Shown piece by piece: positions 11,686 to 23,206 of a DNA stretch of 64,000 bases. Each line of letters begins with the position of its first letter. The stretch's first letter is position 1. The DNA is from Pseudorhodobacter sp. MZDSW-24AT. Lineage in GTDB: Bacteria > Pseudomonadota > Alphaproteobacteria > Rhodobacterales > Rhodobacteraceae. Location: assembly GCF_002794355.1 (NCBI RefSeq), contig NZ_PGOI01000013.1:62001-126000 (forward strand), written 5' to 3'. The notes below the pieces were generated by a model. The model was not told the origin of the DNA. It did not search any database and saw only the letters and a program-made list of their open reading frames with translations. The position numbers and the translations under genes are program-made.

Positions 11686-12245
11686 CACCCAACCTCTTTC
11701 ATTGCATTCTGGAGAGCTGCGAGCTTTGCCTTGACCGAGGTATCGATCATGGTCGAGCCGAGCTTGACGACAAGACCGCCGATGAGGCTTTCATCAACGG
11801 TGGTTTTCAATTTCACATCCTTGCCCACGCGCGCTTTCAGCGTCGCAGCAAGGGTCTTGGCCTGTTCCGCCGAAAGCGCGGTGGCCGACGTCACTTCTGC
11901 CGTCATCTCACCCTTTTCCTCCGCAATGCGGGCGGCAAGGCTGGTCAAAACCTGCGGCAACACAAACAGGCGGCGCTTGGATGCCATCAGTTGCAGGGTG
12001 TTTGCGGTCAGGGACGACAGGCCCATCTTGGCAGCGATCGCCGCCATCGCCCGCGCCTGATCGTCACGGCTGATCACGGGCGACGAAATCAACGTCCCGA
12101 AATCATCACTGGTGGTCAATGCGGCAGTCAGCGCGTCAGCGTCGGACTCAAGAGCCGCAAGGGCCCCGGTTTCCTTAGCCAGCTCAAACAGAGCAGTGGC
12201 GTAGCGCGCGGCGATGCCGGAGGAGATCGAAGCTGGTTCGGACAC
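11685..12245 (-). CDS. atpH: F1 ATP synthase subunit delta
   Basis: The 186-residue peripheral-stalk subunit joins F1 to the b subunits of F0. The signature is the N-terminal [13 protein letters not shown] and the C-terminal [19 protein letters not shown]. It starts with GTG at 12245; a GGAAGGG Shine-Dalgarno sequence sits 5 bases upstream of it and no in-frame ATG is suitable. It is the first gene of the atpHAGDC operon; the F0 genes must lie elsewhere, as is normal for alphaproteobacteria. Confidence 0.95.
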   Translation of the reverse strand: MSEPASISSGIAARYATALFELAKETGALAALESDADALTAALTTSDDFGTLISSPVISRDDQARAMAAIAAKMGLSSLTANTLQLMASKRRLFVLPQVLTSLAARIAEEKGEMTAEVTSATALSAEQAKTLAATLKARVGKDVKLKTTVDESLIGGLVVKLGSTMIDTSVKAKLAALQNAMKEVG

Positions 12246-12307
12246 GTCATCCCTTCCGTTGTCTTAGGCCCGTCGCCGCACGTCGGCAGGTCAGAGGCCG
12301 CCAATGG

Positions 12308-12325
12308 CGCATACAGGGGTATGCG
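12308..12325. repeat. Perfect inverted repeat in the atp operon leader
   Basis: CGCATAC (12308-12314), a 4-base spacer AGGG, and GTATGCG (12319-12325). It lies between the candidate promoter and the atpH start, so it would be transcribed. It could be an operator or a leader hairpin. Confidence 0.5.
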
Positions 12326-12340
12326 TCTTGATTTTCGGCG

Positions 12341-12369
12341 TCTCTAGCAGAGCCTTTGTCACCCCGCAA
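12341..12369 (-). promoter_or_regulatory. atpH: Candidate sigma-70 promoter for atpHAGDC
   Basis: On the minus strand TTGCGG (12369-12364) and TAGAGA (12346-12341) are separated by exactly 17 bp. Transcription would start near 12334, giving a leader of about 90 bases that includes the inverted repeat at 12308-12325. Confidence 0.4.
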
Positions 12370-12551
12370 CCGTGTAGGTCGCCACTTTGTGACCCTTCGA
12401 TGCAGGTTTCGCACATGTTTGCGCTGCACCTGCACAAGTGCGACTCTTTGGCACCTGCGCAAGGCGCTCTTCGCCGGGAAACATCCGCTTCAGCGTCGCC
12501 GTCAAGGCCCGCGCCGGCAGCAAACCACGGGCGCAGGCGAATCCCCTCTGC

Positions 12552-13334
12552 CTATCCTGCCTCGGGGCCGCGCTGCTTGCTGCGGTTGGTGCCCGCCGGG
12601 GTCGGAACCGGCTGCCCCACCCCTTCCAAAATACGCAAGGGGCGGCGCACCGCGGCGGCCAAGCCGCCCCGCGTGGGCGCATAGACCTGCTTGGTCGCCT
12701 CCACCATCAACACGCCCCCGACGAGCCAAGGCGCATGCCGCCCCAGACGCTCCCAGAAATCGGCGGTGCGCAGCCAGAATCGCCCGCTCGACGGCGGCGC
12801 GAAAAGTGCGGCCGCCGCCCGATCCGGGGTAAAGCCATGCCGCTTCAGCTGTGCCTCCAACTGGCTCACGCTGTAGGGGCGGCCAAAGCCAAAGGGCGTG
12901 CCATCACGCCGCGCCCAAAGGCCCGAGCGGTTCGGCACGATGAACAAAGCCCGCCCCCCCGGCCCCAGCACCCGGTGCGCCTCTTCCAGAACGGCACTGG
13001 GCTGTTCCGAGGTTTCCAGCCCATGCATCAACACCAACCTGTCGACAAAGCCGGTCGACAGCGGCCAATCCGTCTCTTCGCACAGCACCGAAACATTCAG
13101 CATTCCGGCAGGCCAAGGCATCACCCCCTGCGGCCCCGGCATCAGCCCGATCACCCGGCGCGCCTTGGCCAGATAAGGCCGCAGCAAAGGCACCGCAAAG
13201 CCAAAGCCCGCCACCGTCTGCCCCGCCGCCGGGGGCCAGAAATGCACCACCTGATCCCGGATGGCCCGCTGCGCGACGCGCCCCAGCTGGGTGCGGTAAT
13301 AGAAGTTGCGCAGATCAAGCACATCAAGATGCAT
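12552..13334 (-). CDS. SAM-dependent methyltransferase-like protein
   Basis: A 260-residue class I methyltransferase-type protein. The glycine-rich SAM loop is degenerate ([11 protein letters not shown]), followed by [21 protein letters not shown] and a post-motif strand with [18 protein letters not shown], the typical Methyltransf_11 pattern. The substrate is not evident. It is divergent to gloB with 64 bp between starts and has a strong GGAAGGAGG ribosome site before the ATG at 13334. This gene pair is often found together in Rhodobacteraceae, from memory. The unusual Gly loop leaves open a reduced or altered activity. Confidence 0.8.
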   Translation of the reverse strand: MHLDVLDLRNFYYRTQLGRVAQRAIRDQVVHFWPPAAGQTVAGFGFAVPLLRPYLAKARRVIGLMPGPQGVMPWPAGMLNVSVLCEETDWPLSTGFVDRLVLMHGLETSEQPSAVLEEAHRVLGPGGRALFIVPNRSGLWARRDGTPFGFGRPYSVSQLEAQLKRHGFTPDRAAAALFAPPSSGRFWLRTADFWERLGRHAPWLVGGVLMVEATKQVYAPTRGGLAAAVRRPLRILEGVGQPVPTPAGTNRSKQRGPEAG

Positions 13335-13398
13335 TGCGGTCCGTCCTCCTTCCGGGCCATGCTGGCCTCTTGTGCCACAGTCTACCATAAGGATGACC

Positions 13399-14166
13399 AT
13401 GCCCCTGGAACTTGTGACAATCCCTTGCCTGAAAGACAACTACGCCTTTCTCATCCATGATGCTGCAAGCGGCGCTACGGCTGTGATCGATGTGCCCGAT
13501 CACGCGCCCATCCTCACCGCGCTGCAAGGCCGGGGCTGGCGGCTGACAGATATCCTCATCACCCATCACCACGATGACCACATCGCTGGCGTCCCCGCCC
13601 TGCGTGATGCCACCGGGGCCAAGGTCTGGGGGGCGCGCGCCGATGCCCACCGTCTGCCGCCGCTTGACCACGCCCTGTCCGAAGGAGACCGCATCACCAT
13701 CGGGTCCGAGACCGGCCATGTCCTTGACGTCTCGGGCCACACCATGGGCCACATCGCCTTTCACTTCCCCGAGTCTGCGCTGGTCTTCACCGCCGACAGC
13801 CTGATGGCGGCCGGATGCGGGCGCCTGTTTGAAGGCACCCCTGAAACCATGTGGGAAAGCCTGTCCAAGCTCGCGGCCTTGCCTCCTGAAACGCGGGTCT
13901 GCTCGGGCCACGAATACACCACCTCCAACATCCGCTTCGCGCTCTCCCTTGAACCCGACAATCCGGCGCTTATCTCTCGTGCATCGAAGGTGGCCATGGC
14001 GCGCGAGGATGTTCGCCCCACCGTGCCTTCGTCCCTGTCCGAAGAACTGGCCACGAACCCGTTCCTTCGCGCCGCTTTGCCCGAACTCAAGGCTGCTGTC
14101 GGACTGCCCGACGCAACCGATGCCGAAGCTTTTGCCGAAATCCGCAAGCGCAAAGACAGGTTCTGA
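13399..14166 (+). CDS. gloB: Hydroxyacylglutathione hydrolase (glyoxalase II)
   Basis: Hydrolyses S-D-lactoylglutathione to D-lactate and glutathione in methylglyoxal detoxification. The 255-residue protein has the metal site THHHDDH, SGHTMGH, FTADSLM and CSGHEYT, and ends with RKRKDRF, which matches the glutathione-binding C-terminus. Two ATGs lie close together (13393 and 13399); I prefer 13399, which has AAGG at normal spacing and gives [11 protein letters not shown]. Confidence 0.95.
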   Translation: MPLELVTIPCLKDNYAFLIHDAASGATAVIDVPDHAPILTALQGRGWRLTDILITHHHDDHIAGVPALRDATGAKVWGARADAHRLPPLDHALSEGDRITIGSETGHVLDVSGHTMGHIAFHFPESALVFTADSLMAAGCGRLFEGTPETMWESLSKLAALPPETRVCSGHEYTTSNIRFALSLEPDNPALISRASKVAMAREDVRPTVPSSLSEELATNPFLRAALPELKAAVGLPDATDAEAFAEIRKRKDRF

Positions 14167-14199
14167 TCGTCAAACGCTTAGGGGCTGATCACTTTTGAT

Positions 14200-14213
14200 G
14201 TGACAACTGTCAC
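14200..14213. repeat. Short dyad upstream of clpA
   Basis: GTGACA-AC-TGTCAC, a perfect 6-bp dyad with a 2-bp centre, within the 176-bp gap between gloB and clpA. The rest of this gap is A/T-rich and includes CTTGAA at 14239-14244, which resembles a heat-shock -35 element, but I could not pair it with a convincing -10. Confidence 0.35.
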
Positions 14214-14342
14214 CAAGGCCCGAAGTGTAAATATTCTTCTTGAAGTACGGCAAATAAAACCGAACTTTAAACTTATGAGGCAACGGTTGGTAAGGGTGCA
14301 GCATCACCCGAACCTGCCCCGAGGAACAGGAGCACGCAGCAA

Positions 14343-16661
<2,319 letters not shown>

Positions 16662-16686
16662 ACCGGGCCCCTGCCCTTAGAAGATC

Positions 16687-16714
16687 GGCCCCTGCGCAAG
16701 CAGGGGCCTTTTTT
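16687..16714 (+). terminator. Rho-independent terminator of clpA
   Basis: A perfect 9-bp stem, GGCCCCTGC with GCAGGGGCC, has a GCAA loop and is followed by six T residues (16709-16714). It lies 25 bp after the clpA stop codon. Confidence 0.92.
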
Positions 16715-16867
16715 CTGATCCCTGTTGGCCGCGTCGGCCCTATGCGGTGGCCTTGTCCCAGCGGCAGCGACCATCGCAGCCTTAGCCGCCCTGCCCGTCA
16801 CCCGCCACGTCAAGCCGCCGCAGCTCGGGAGTGAACATCCGTGGCCTCCGGCCACCCCCGCCCAGAT

Positions 16868-18481
16868 CTAGCGTTCAGTCAGCTTCAGCTCGATCCGCCG
16901 GTTCTGCTGGCGTGCCGCTTCCGACGTGCCCGCCACAACGGGGCGGTATTCGCCAAAGCCGGTGGCCGCCATCCGCTCGGGCGGAAAGCCCAGCACATCC
17001 TGCATGTAGCGCACCACCGACAAGGCCCGCGCCTGACTCAGCTCCCAATTGTCGGCAAAGGCCCCAGTGCCCGAGAGCGGCACATTGTCGGTATGCCCAT
17101 CCACCCGGATGATCCAGTCGATGCTCTCGGGGATCTCCGCCCGCACATCGTTAAGGATTTCGACCACCCCGGCGATCTGCGCGCGTCCCTCGGGGGCCAG
17201 ATCGGCGGCGCCGGGTTGAAACAGCACCTCGCTTGAAAACACAAAGCGATCGCCCACCACCCGCACGCCTTCACGCCCGCCCAGCAACTGGCTCAGTTGC
17301 CCAAAGAATTCGCTGCGGAAGCGCTCCAGATCGGCGTTTTCGGCCTCAAGCCGCAGCCGTTCCGCCTCTTCCAGCGCCGCGCGCTGGCGCTGCTCTGACG
17401 CCACCTGCGCCAAGGCGGCGTTCAACTGCGCCCCCAGCGCCTCCAGCTGCACCTGCGCCTGTGCATCCTTGTCGCTCGCCTCGTTCAAAACCGCCTGCAA
17501 GCTGCCCAACTGCCCGCGCAAGGCGGCGATCTGTGCGTTCAGCAGCGCCACCCGCTCTGCCGCCTCGATCACCTTGGCCTGCTCTTCCGTCAGCGCACGC
17601 TCCGCCGCCGCCAACAGCGCCGCCGACTGGTCTTCTGCCGCCGCTGCCTGCGCCGCCTCGGTCTGCGCGGCCGCCAGCAGCCGCAGGGTCTCCTCGGCCC
17701 GCTTGCGCTGTTCTTCCAGCGCCAGCGTCATCGCCGTCATCTCCTCATCCGCCCCGGCCAGACGCGCGCGCAAGGCGTCCAGCGCCGCCGCATCCACCAG
17801 CCGCGCGGCTTCCGCCTCCGAAAGCTCCGCCTGTGCCGCCGTCAGCGCCGCCGCATCGGCGGCGGCCTTGCGCTGCAGATCCGCCAGCAAGGCTTCCACC
17901 GCCTCGCGCCGCGCTGCCGCCAAACGTGCAGCTTCACTGCTCTCGTCAATTTCCGTCCGTGCCCGCGCCAAGGCCAATTGCAACGCATCCCGCTCGGTGA
18001 TCAAAGCCGCCCGCGCCGCGTCCAGCTCGGCATTGCTCACCGACAGATCGGCCACCTCCCCGCGTGCCGCATCGCGTTCGGCCAGCAGCGATGCCACCTG
18101 CGCTTCGAAACTTGCCACCCGCGCTTCGGCGGCCTGCAGAGCAGACTCCGCCGTCGCCAGCCGTCCCGTCAGCCCGGCCACCAGCGCCGCTTGGCGCGCG
18201 CCTTCCGCCTCGCTCGCCGCAAGATCCGACCGCAGCGCCCCCACTTCGGCCTGCAAGTCGCTCACCCTCACCCGCTCCAGCCCCAGCGCATCGGCCAAAG
18301 CCGCCACCTGATCGGTGAGCGAGCTCAGTTCGCTGTCCTGCGTCGTGATGGTTTCCTGCAGCACCGATTGCATGACGGTAAAGATCGTCAGCACAAACAT
18401 CAGCACCATCACCAAGGTGGTGACCGCGTCCACAAATCCGGGCCAGATGATCGACGCGTCCCGCCGCCGCGACAGGCCCAT
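16868..18481 (-). CDS. OmpA/MotB-like peptidoglycan-binding protein with long coiled coil
   Basis: A 537-residue inner-membrane protein. Residues 12-38 form one membrane helix with an Asp at 18 (FVDAVTTL), placed like the proton-binding Asp of MotB/ExbD. A long Ala/Glu/Leu/Arg-rich coiled coil covers about residues 45-385. The C-terminal OmpA-like domain has VDGHTDNVPL, WELSQARALSV and ATGFGEYRPV, which bind diaminopimelate in peptidoglycan. It lies 3 bp after an ExbB/MotA-like gene, so the pair probably forms an ion-driven stator complex of unknown target. The size and internal coil set it apart from MotB. Confidence 0.88.
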   Translation of the reverse strand: MGLSRRRDASIIWPGFVDAVTTLVMVLMFVLTIFTVMQSVLQETITTQDSELSSLTDQVAALADALGLERVRVSDLQAEVGALRSDLAASEAEGARQAALVAGLTGRLATAESALQAAEARVASFEAQVASLLAERDAARGEVADLSVSNAELDAARAALITERDALQLALARARTEIDESSEAARLAAARREAVEALLADLQRKAAADAAALTAAQAELSEAEAARLVDAAALDALRARLAGADEEMTAMTLALEEQRKRAEETLRLLAAAQTEAAQAAAAEDQSAALLAAAERALTEEQAKVIEAAERVALLNAQIAALRGQLGSLQAVLNEASDKDAQAQVQLEALGAQLNAALAQVASEQRQRAALEEAERLRLEAENADLERFRSEFFGQLSQLLGGREGVRVVGDRFVFSSEVLFQPGAADLAPEGRAQIAGVVEILNDVRAEIPESIDWIIRVDGHTDNVPLSGTGAFADNWELSQARALSVVRYMQDVLGFPPERMAATGFGEYRPVVAGTSEAARQQNRRIELKLTER

Positions 18482-18484
18482 GGT

Positions 18485-19699
18485 TTACCGCCCCACACCC
18501 GTGCGCGAAAGCTGCCGCACCGCCGCCGTCAACGCGGAAATCTCGCCGCGCAGATCGGCCACGCTTTCTTGCCGCCCGGCTGAAATCTCTTCCAGAATGC
18601 GCAGCATCTGCACGTCGATCGACCGCAGCCGCATCCGGCTTTCCGCATCGGCATGCGCGCCGCCCTCGGCCCCCGTCAGGGCCGCGATCAGCCGCTCCTG
18701 CCCCTCGGCCAGTCGCTCCAAGGCCGCCGTCTGCCCCGTCTCTGCCTGCAACCGCGCCGCAAGCGTCTCCACGGCCGAGGTCAAGGCTGCGATCCGCGTG
18801 TCCCCTGCCTCGCGGCTCGCCTCCGCTTGCGCATAAAGACCCTGCAGCACTTCCATCTGGCCCGCCATCTGGTCCAGCATCACCGCCACGGCCTCGCCAT
18901 CGGCGACGCCTTCCCCATCGCTTTCACCGCTCGAATAGCCCAGACGGGTGATCGACGACAGCCACTCTTCCAGCTCGCGGTAAAACCGGTTCTGCCCATG
19001 CCCGGCGAACAGCTCCAGCAGGCCCACGACCAAAGACCCGGCCAGCCCCAGAAGCGAAGACGAAAACGCCGTGCCCATGCCCCCCAATTGCGCTTCCAGC
19101 CCGCCCATCAGCTTTTGGAACACCGCGGTGCCGCTTTCCCCCGGCTGCGGCGACAGCGAGCGGATCGTCTCCACAATCGCGGGGACGGAGGTCGCAAGCC
19201 CATAGAACGTGCCCAAAAGGCCAAGGAAAATCAGAAGGTTGGTCAGATAGCGCGTGATATCGCGCGCCTCGTCGATCCGCGTTGCCACCGACTCGAGGAT
19301 CGAACGCGAGCTGGAAGACGAAATCTGCATCTGATGCCCGCGGCTGCGCAGCAAGGATGCCAGCGGGGCCAAAAGACGCGGCGCGCGCTGGGTTTCCGCC
19401 CCCGGCTTGTGACGCACGAACTCCTCGATCCAGCTGACCGACTGGATCAGGATGAACACCTGCCAAAAGCAGGTGAACACCCCCAGCACAAAGATCACGG
19501 CAATAAAGCCGTTGAGCCAAGGGTTGGTGCGGAACACCTCTGCCACTTGCCCATGAATCAGCCATCCACCCGCGGCCACCAGCCCCACGATGACCAGCAT
19601 CGTCACGATCTGCTGGATCGGCTGTGTAAAGGTCGCAACCCTGCGTTCTCGCCGGGTGCGGCGTGTCGTGGCCCTGTCCTCGGCCTTGGTCTGCTTCAT
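18485..19699 (-). CDS. MotA/TolQ/ExbB family proton channel protein
   Basis: A 404-residue membrane protein with N-terminal helices at about residues 30-48 and 63-88. The conserved C-terminal channel region has LTNLLIFLGLLGTFYGLATSV, cited here as LLGTFYGL, followed by GGMGTAFSSSLLGLAGSL. The tail contains a Glu/Gln-rich coiled segment and a final helical part. It partners the OmpA-like protein encoded immediately downstream, by analogy with MotAB, TolQR and ExbBD. There are no TolA/TonB or flagellar genes nearby, so the energised process is unknown. Confidence 0.88.
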   Translation of the reverse strand: MKQTKAEDRATTRRTRRERRVATFTQPIQQIVTMLVIVGLVAAGGWLIHGQVAEVFRTNPWLNGFIAVIFVLGVFTCFWQVFILIQSVSWIEEFVRHKPGAETQRAPRLLAPLASLLRSRGHQMQISSSSSRSILESVATRIDEARDITRYLTNLLIFLGLLGTFYGLATSVPAIVETIRSLSPQPGESGTAVFQKLMGGLEAQLGGMGTAFSSSLLGLAGSLVVGLLELFAGHGQNRFYRELEEWLSSITRLGYSSGESDGEGVADGEAVAVMLDQMAGQMEVLQGLYAQAEASREAGDTRIAALTSAVETLAARLQAETGQTAALERLAEGQERLIAALTGAEGGAHADAESRMRLRSIDVQMLRILEEISAGRQESVADLRGEISALTAAVRQLSRTGVGR

Positions 19700-19781
19700 C
19701 AGACGCTGCCTGCCTGTTTGTTCTGCCCAAATCGACGATACGCCACGAAACCCCCGTGTGCCAAAGAAATTCTCCGTGTCG

Positions 19782-20318
19782 TCACCGGGTAAGTGCCCGC
19801 ACGCGCGCGGCCAGCCACTCCAGCTCAGGGTCCGACAGCCCCAGATCCGCCAGATGCTGCGCGGTCGACCACAGATAATCGCGGTTCAATCCCCGCCCGC
19901 CTTGCGCGCGCGCAATGATCTGCGCCTGTTCTTCCAGCGCCAGACCGCCGCAATACTGCCAATGCGCCGGATCAATCACATAGACCAGCGCCTCGCAGCC
20001 GCCGCCTTCGGGCCAGTCTGCGCGCACTTGCGCCTCAAGATAGGCCGAGGAAATCAGCTCCCGCTCGCGCAGCAGCGCCAGCGTTTCGGCTTCGGCCCCC
20101 GGCTGCACCCGGAACGTCACGCCATCACAATGATGCCCCGCCGCCGCGTCGAGTGCCAGCACCAACCCCGGCGCCGTCTCCGATCCGCGGTGGTGGATCG
20201 ACCGCATACAGAAAGACCGCCGCCAGCCCTGCACCCGTGCAATGCGCGTCTCGGCCACCGGAAACTCCGGGTTCCAGATCAGCGATCCATATCCAAAGAC
20301 CCACATCGTCTCGGTCAC
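19782..20318 (-). CDS. ChaC-like gamma-glutamylcyclotransferase
   Basis: A 178-residue protein with the ChaC signature: VFGYGSLIWNPEFP at the start (substrate-binding YGSL), GWRRSFCM, HHRGSETAPGLVLAL, and a RERELISSAYLE segment containing the catalytic Glu. ChaC enzymes degrade glutathione to 5-oxoproline and Cys-Gly. The start is GTG at 20318, supported by GGAGGG 8 bases upstream; an in-frame ATG four codons later is the alternative. It is divergent to the DUF2125 gene. Confidence 0.9.
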   Translation of the reverse strand: MTETMWVFGYGSLIWNPEFPVAETRIARVQGWRRSFCMRSIHHRGSETAPGLVLALDAAAGHHCDGVTFRVQPGAEAETLALLRERELISSAYLEAQVRADWPEGGGCEALVYVIDPAHWQYCGGLALEEQAQIIARAQGGRGLNRDYLWSTAQHLADLGLSDPELEWLAARVRALTR

Positions 20319-20379
20319 GTGACTGGCCCTCCGCTTGCGCAGCCTCTAAACAACACAGGCGAATGAATGAAAAGGGCCG

Positions 20380-21384
20380 ATGATGCGCGTCTTGCTTTGG
20401 GTTGCCACGCTGATGGTGGCACTGTGGTCTGGCTACTGGTTTGTCGGCAAGTCTTGGGTCGAAAGCGGCGTCGCCAGCTTTTTGGAAAACGCCCCCGCCC
20501 AAGGGCTGACCATCACGCACGAAGGTTATGGCGTCGCAGGCTATCCCAACCGCTTCGACCTGACCGTGACAGAACCGCGCGTGACGGACCAGATTTCAGA
20601 AATCCGCTGGGAAGCGCCCTTCTTGCAACTGTTCTCGCTCAGCTACAGGCCTTGGCATGTGATCGCCGCCTTCGCGCCGGAACAAACCATCCGCACTCCG
20701 GCGGAAGATCTCACCCTGACGGCGGGCAAGCTGCAAGGCAGCCTCGTGGTTACCCCCGGCTCTGCGCTCGCCCTCGACCGCAGCACGCTGGTGGGCGAGT
20801 CGCTCACCCTTGCCTCAAGCCTTGGCTGGACAGTTGCCACCGAAACGCTGCGCCTTGGCCTGCGCGCCGATCCCAGCCGCACCCATGCCTATGACATCGG
20901 GCTCGAGCTTCTGAACCTGCGCCCCGATCCCTCCGTCGCCGCGCGGATCCCCGACCTGCCGCCGGAAATCACCCTTGCCCGGCTGGATGCCAATGCCACC
21001 CTGACCGGGCCGCTCGATCAATTTGCCGGCGTCACCCGCCCCCAGATCACCAGCCTGTCGCTGCGCGAAGGTCTTGTCACATGGGGCGATCTGTCGCTTG
21101 CGGCACGGGGCGATCTTCAGGCCGTCAACGGGTATCCCGAAGGCCGCATCCAGATCCGTGTCACGGGATGGCGCAATCTGGTGACGCTGGCCACCTCGAT
21201 GGGAATGATCCGCGCCAATATGGCCCCGATGGTCGAAAGCATGATGCAGGCCATCGCCGGAAGCTCGGACGATCCCGACACGCTGGAAATGCCGCTCATC
21301 TTCCGCGAGGGTCAGATGCTGCTCGGCCCGCTGCCACTGGGGCCTGCCCCAAGCCTCGGGATCGGGCCAGAAGGCCTGAACTAG
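20380..21384 (+). CDS. DUF2125 domain-containing protein
   Basis: A 334-residue protein with a single N-terminal membrane/signal helix (LLWVATLMVALWSGYWFVG) followed by a beta-rich periplasmic domain. The motif GYGVAGYPNRFDLTVTEPRV, cited as GYPNRFDLTV, and repeated short strands identify the DUF2125 family of alphaproteobacteria. The function is unknown. Two adjacent ATGs exist (20380 and 20383); the second has better spacing from AAGGG. Its TAG overlaps the stop of the convergent extensin-like gene through a shared CTAG. Confidence 0.82.
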   Translation: MMRVLLWVATLMVALWSGYWFVGKSWVESGVASFLENAPAQGLTITHEGYGVAGYPNRFDLTVTEPRVTDQISEIRWEAPFLQLFSLSYRPWHVIAAFAPEQTIRTPAEDLTLTAGKLQGSLVVTPGSALALDRSTLVGESLTLASSLGWTVATETLRLGLRADPSRTHAYDIGLELLNLRPDPSVAARIPDLPPEITLARLDANATLTGPLDQFAGVTRPQITSLSLREGLVTWGDLSLAARGDLQAVNGYPEGRIQIRVTGWRNLVTLATSMGMIRANMAPMVESMMQAIAGSSDDPDTLEMPLIFREGQMLLGPLPLGPAPSLGIGPEGLN

Positions 21385-22256
21385 CGGCAGTAGGTGCTGC
21401 CGCGCTGTGCCACGTCGAAATGCAGATGATCCTCGTGCATCCCGTCCGATCCGGGGCCAAGGGTCGTCTTGAAGATGCCGCAGGCCGCTTTGTGCGCTTT
21501 TCGCATGGTCCGGTCAAAGTTACGCGCCACTGAAACCGTCCTTCCGTTGGAAAAGGTAAAGCCGGAAATGTCGATCGCGCGGCCGCGCCCGTGCTCGCTC
21601 ACCTTGGCCCCAGCGCGATGGTTGCGGGTGCGGCACACATAACTGCCCGCCACCTGCAACTCCACCACCTTGCCTCGGCCATAGGCAGGCTCTACTCCGC
21701 GCTCCACCCATGTCTTGAGCGCGCGCGCTGTCGCGCAATCCACCGTCGCCGCTTGGCTCAGCCGCACGCCCGCCACGCTGGTGATCCGCACCGGCTCGGC
21801 CACACCGCAGCCCTGCACGCGAGAGGTGATCGGGGCCAGCGTCTCGCCCCGGATCGACGGATCGCCACACACCGCGCCCTTCTGGGACACCACGCCTTGT
21901 CGGCCGGGTGCCACCGGCGCAAGGGTCGCCGCCACCAATTGCTTGTCCACCAACCCCGTCGGGCGCTTGGCCGGGCGCAGCAAAGAAAACAGACCGGGCT
22001 TCGGCACGGACGCGGTGGCCATCACCACCTGCGCCCCCTGCGGCGGCTCCGCCACGGCGGGCCGCGCCTTGGGCCGCAAAGACCGGGCCAGCGCAGGCAA
22101 GGCGGCCACCTGAGCCGTCACCCCCACCGCCTGCGGATCGGTGACAGCCACCATGCCCGGACGGGCCATCGGCCGGGGCGATACACTCGGCGGCTCCGCC
22201 ATCGCGGTTCCTGCCACAGCCAGCAAAAGAACCCCCGTCAGCACGCCCCGCCGCAT
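21381..22256 (-). CDS. Extensin-like C-terminal domain protein (LAS-type peptidase fold)
   Basis: A 291-residue exported protein. The N-terminal signal peptide (residues 1-20, ending TAMA) is followed by a Pro/Ala-rich linker to about residue 110 and an extensin-like domain. The domain contains SEHGRGRAIDISGF and HEDHLHFD, which match the metal-binding S-x-H-x(3)-G-x-A-x-D and H-x-H of LAS peptidases such as D-Ala-D-Ala carboxypeptidases. Conserved cysteines suggest disulfides. A cell-wall peptidase role is inferred. The ATG at 22256 is chosen over an upstream TTG. Confidence 0.83.
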   Translation of the reverse strand: MRRGVLTGVLLLAVAGTAMAEPPSVSPRPMARPGMVAVTDPQAVGVTAQVAALPALARSLRPKARPAVAEPPQGAQVVMATASVPKPGLFSLLRPAKRPTGLVDKQLVAATLAPVAPGRQGVVSQKGAVCGDPSIRGETLAPITSRVQGCGVAEPVRITSVAGVRLSQAATVDCATARALKTWVERGVEPAYGRGKVVELQVAGSYVCRTRNHRAGAKVSEHGRGRAIDISGFTFSNGRTVSVARNFDRTMRKAHKAACGIFKTTLGPGSDGMHEDHLHFDVAQRGSTYCR

Positions 22257-22270
22257 CACGCCCCCTCGCG

Positions 22271-23206
22271 TCAAGCCTTGCCCTCTCCTCCGCCTTGCGG
22301 GCTGCGCCCGAAGTCTGGAGCAGAAGTATCCTGACCCGCTTCGATAATGCCACGCCGGATTGCGCGGGTGCGGCTGAAATAGGCGTGAAGATGCTCACCA
22401 TCCTCCATCCGAATGGCCCGCTGCAACACGAACAACTCTTCGGTAAAGCGCCCCAGAATGTCCAGCACCGCATCCTTGTTGGTCAAGAACACATCGCGCC
22501 ACATCACCGGGTCACTGGCCGCGATCCGCGTCAGATCGCGAAAACCGCCCGCCGAATATTTGATGACCTCGGAATTCGACACCCGGCGCATATGCTCCGC
22601 CACGCCCACCATCGTATAGGCAATCAGGTGCGGCGTGTGGCTGGTCACCGCCAGCACAAGGTCATGATGCGCCACATCCATCTCGTCGACATTGGCGCCC
22701 ATCCCCTCGCACAATGCGCGCAGCCGCGCCACAGGCGCATCCTCCGCCCCTGCAAGCGGGGTAAGCAACCACCAGCGGTTGCGGAACAGCGTGGCAAAGC
22801 CCGACCGAGGCCCGGAATGTTCCGTCCCGGCAATCGGATGGCCCGGAATGAAATGCACGGCAGGCGGCATATGCGGCGACACCGCCTCCACCACCGCACC
22901 CTTGACCGATCCCACATCTGTCACCGTGGCGCCCGGCGCCAGATGCGGCCCGATCTCGGCCGCCACCGCGCCCATCACGCCCACGGGCACACAAAGCACC
23001 ACCAGATCGGCATCGACCACCGCTTCGGCCGCGGTGTCATAGACCCGGTCGCACAGCCCGATCTGCAAGGCAATCTCCCGGCTTTCCGCCGATTTCGCAT
23101 GGCCCACGATCTCTCCGGCCAGCCCGTATTGCCGCATCGCATGCGCCATAGAAGACGCGATCAGCCCCAGCCCGATCAGGGCCACACGCTTGTAAATGGC
23201 CGTCAT
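22271..23206 (-). CDS. tyrC: Prephenate/arogenate dehydrogenase
   Basis: Oxidative decarboxylation of prephenate or arogenate in tyrosine synthesis. The 311-residue protein starts with a Rossmann fold ([13 protein letters not shown], a G-x-G-x-x-A variant) and has [11 protein letters not shown] and [15 protein letters not shown], which are diagnostic of the family. [11 protein letters not shown] holds a conserved His. Its ATG overlaps the stop of hisC (ATGA), an arrangement common in Rhodobacterales, where hisC2 and tyrC form an aromatic amino-acid operon. Confidence 0.92.
   Translation of the reverse strand: MTAIYKRVALIGLGLIASSMAHAMRQYGLAGEIVGHAKSAESREIALQIGLCDRVYDTAAEAVVDADLVVLCVPVGVMGAVAAEIGPHLAPGATVTDVGSVKGAVVEAVSPHMPPAVHFIPGHPIAGTEHSGPRSGFATLFRNRWWLLTPLAGAEDAPVARLRALCEGMGANVDEMDVAHHDLVLAVTSHTPHLIAYTMVGVAEHMRRVSNSEVIKYSAGGFRDLTRIAASDPVMWRDVFLTNKDAVLDILGRFTEELFVLQRAIRMEDGEHLHAYFSRTRAIRRGIIEAGQDTSAPDFGRSPQGGGEGKA

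Larger units (their letters stand above)
12246..12551. other. Intergenic region upstream of the atp operon
   Basis: About 306 bp between the atpH start and the end of the methyltransferase gene, both on the minus strand. It holds a short inverted repeat and a candidate promoter, listed separately. I see no credible coding sequence in any frame and no tRNA. Confidence 0.6.

Noticed and set aside
12615-12640. Further copy of the dispersed repeat
   Set aside because: The match to AAATACxC is partial and lies inside the methyltransferase coding region.
14239-14271. RpoH-type heat-shock promoter for clpA
   Set aside because: CTTGAA resembles the -35 element, but no matching -10 element is found at 13-17 bp, so it is not listed as a promoter.
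16841-16858. Terminator for the OmpA-like gene
   Set aside because: A short GTGGCC-TCC-GGCCAC hairpin exists but has only six base pairs and no T-run on the minus strand.
17233-18583. Pro/Ser/Ala-rich plus-strand frames opposite the OmpA-like coiled coil
   Set aside because: Their composition is a consequence of the Ala/Glu-rich coiled coil on the other strand.
16868-19699. Zorya-type anti-phage defence (ZorA/ZorB look-alikes)
   Set aside because: The MotA-like and OmpA-like pair resembles ZorAB, but there is no ZorC, ZorD helicase/nuclease or ZorE nearby, and the coiled coil is in the OmpA partner rather than the MotA-like protein.
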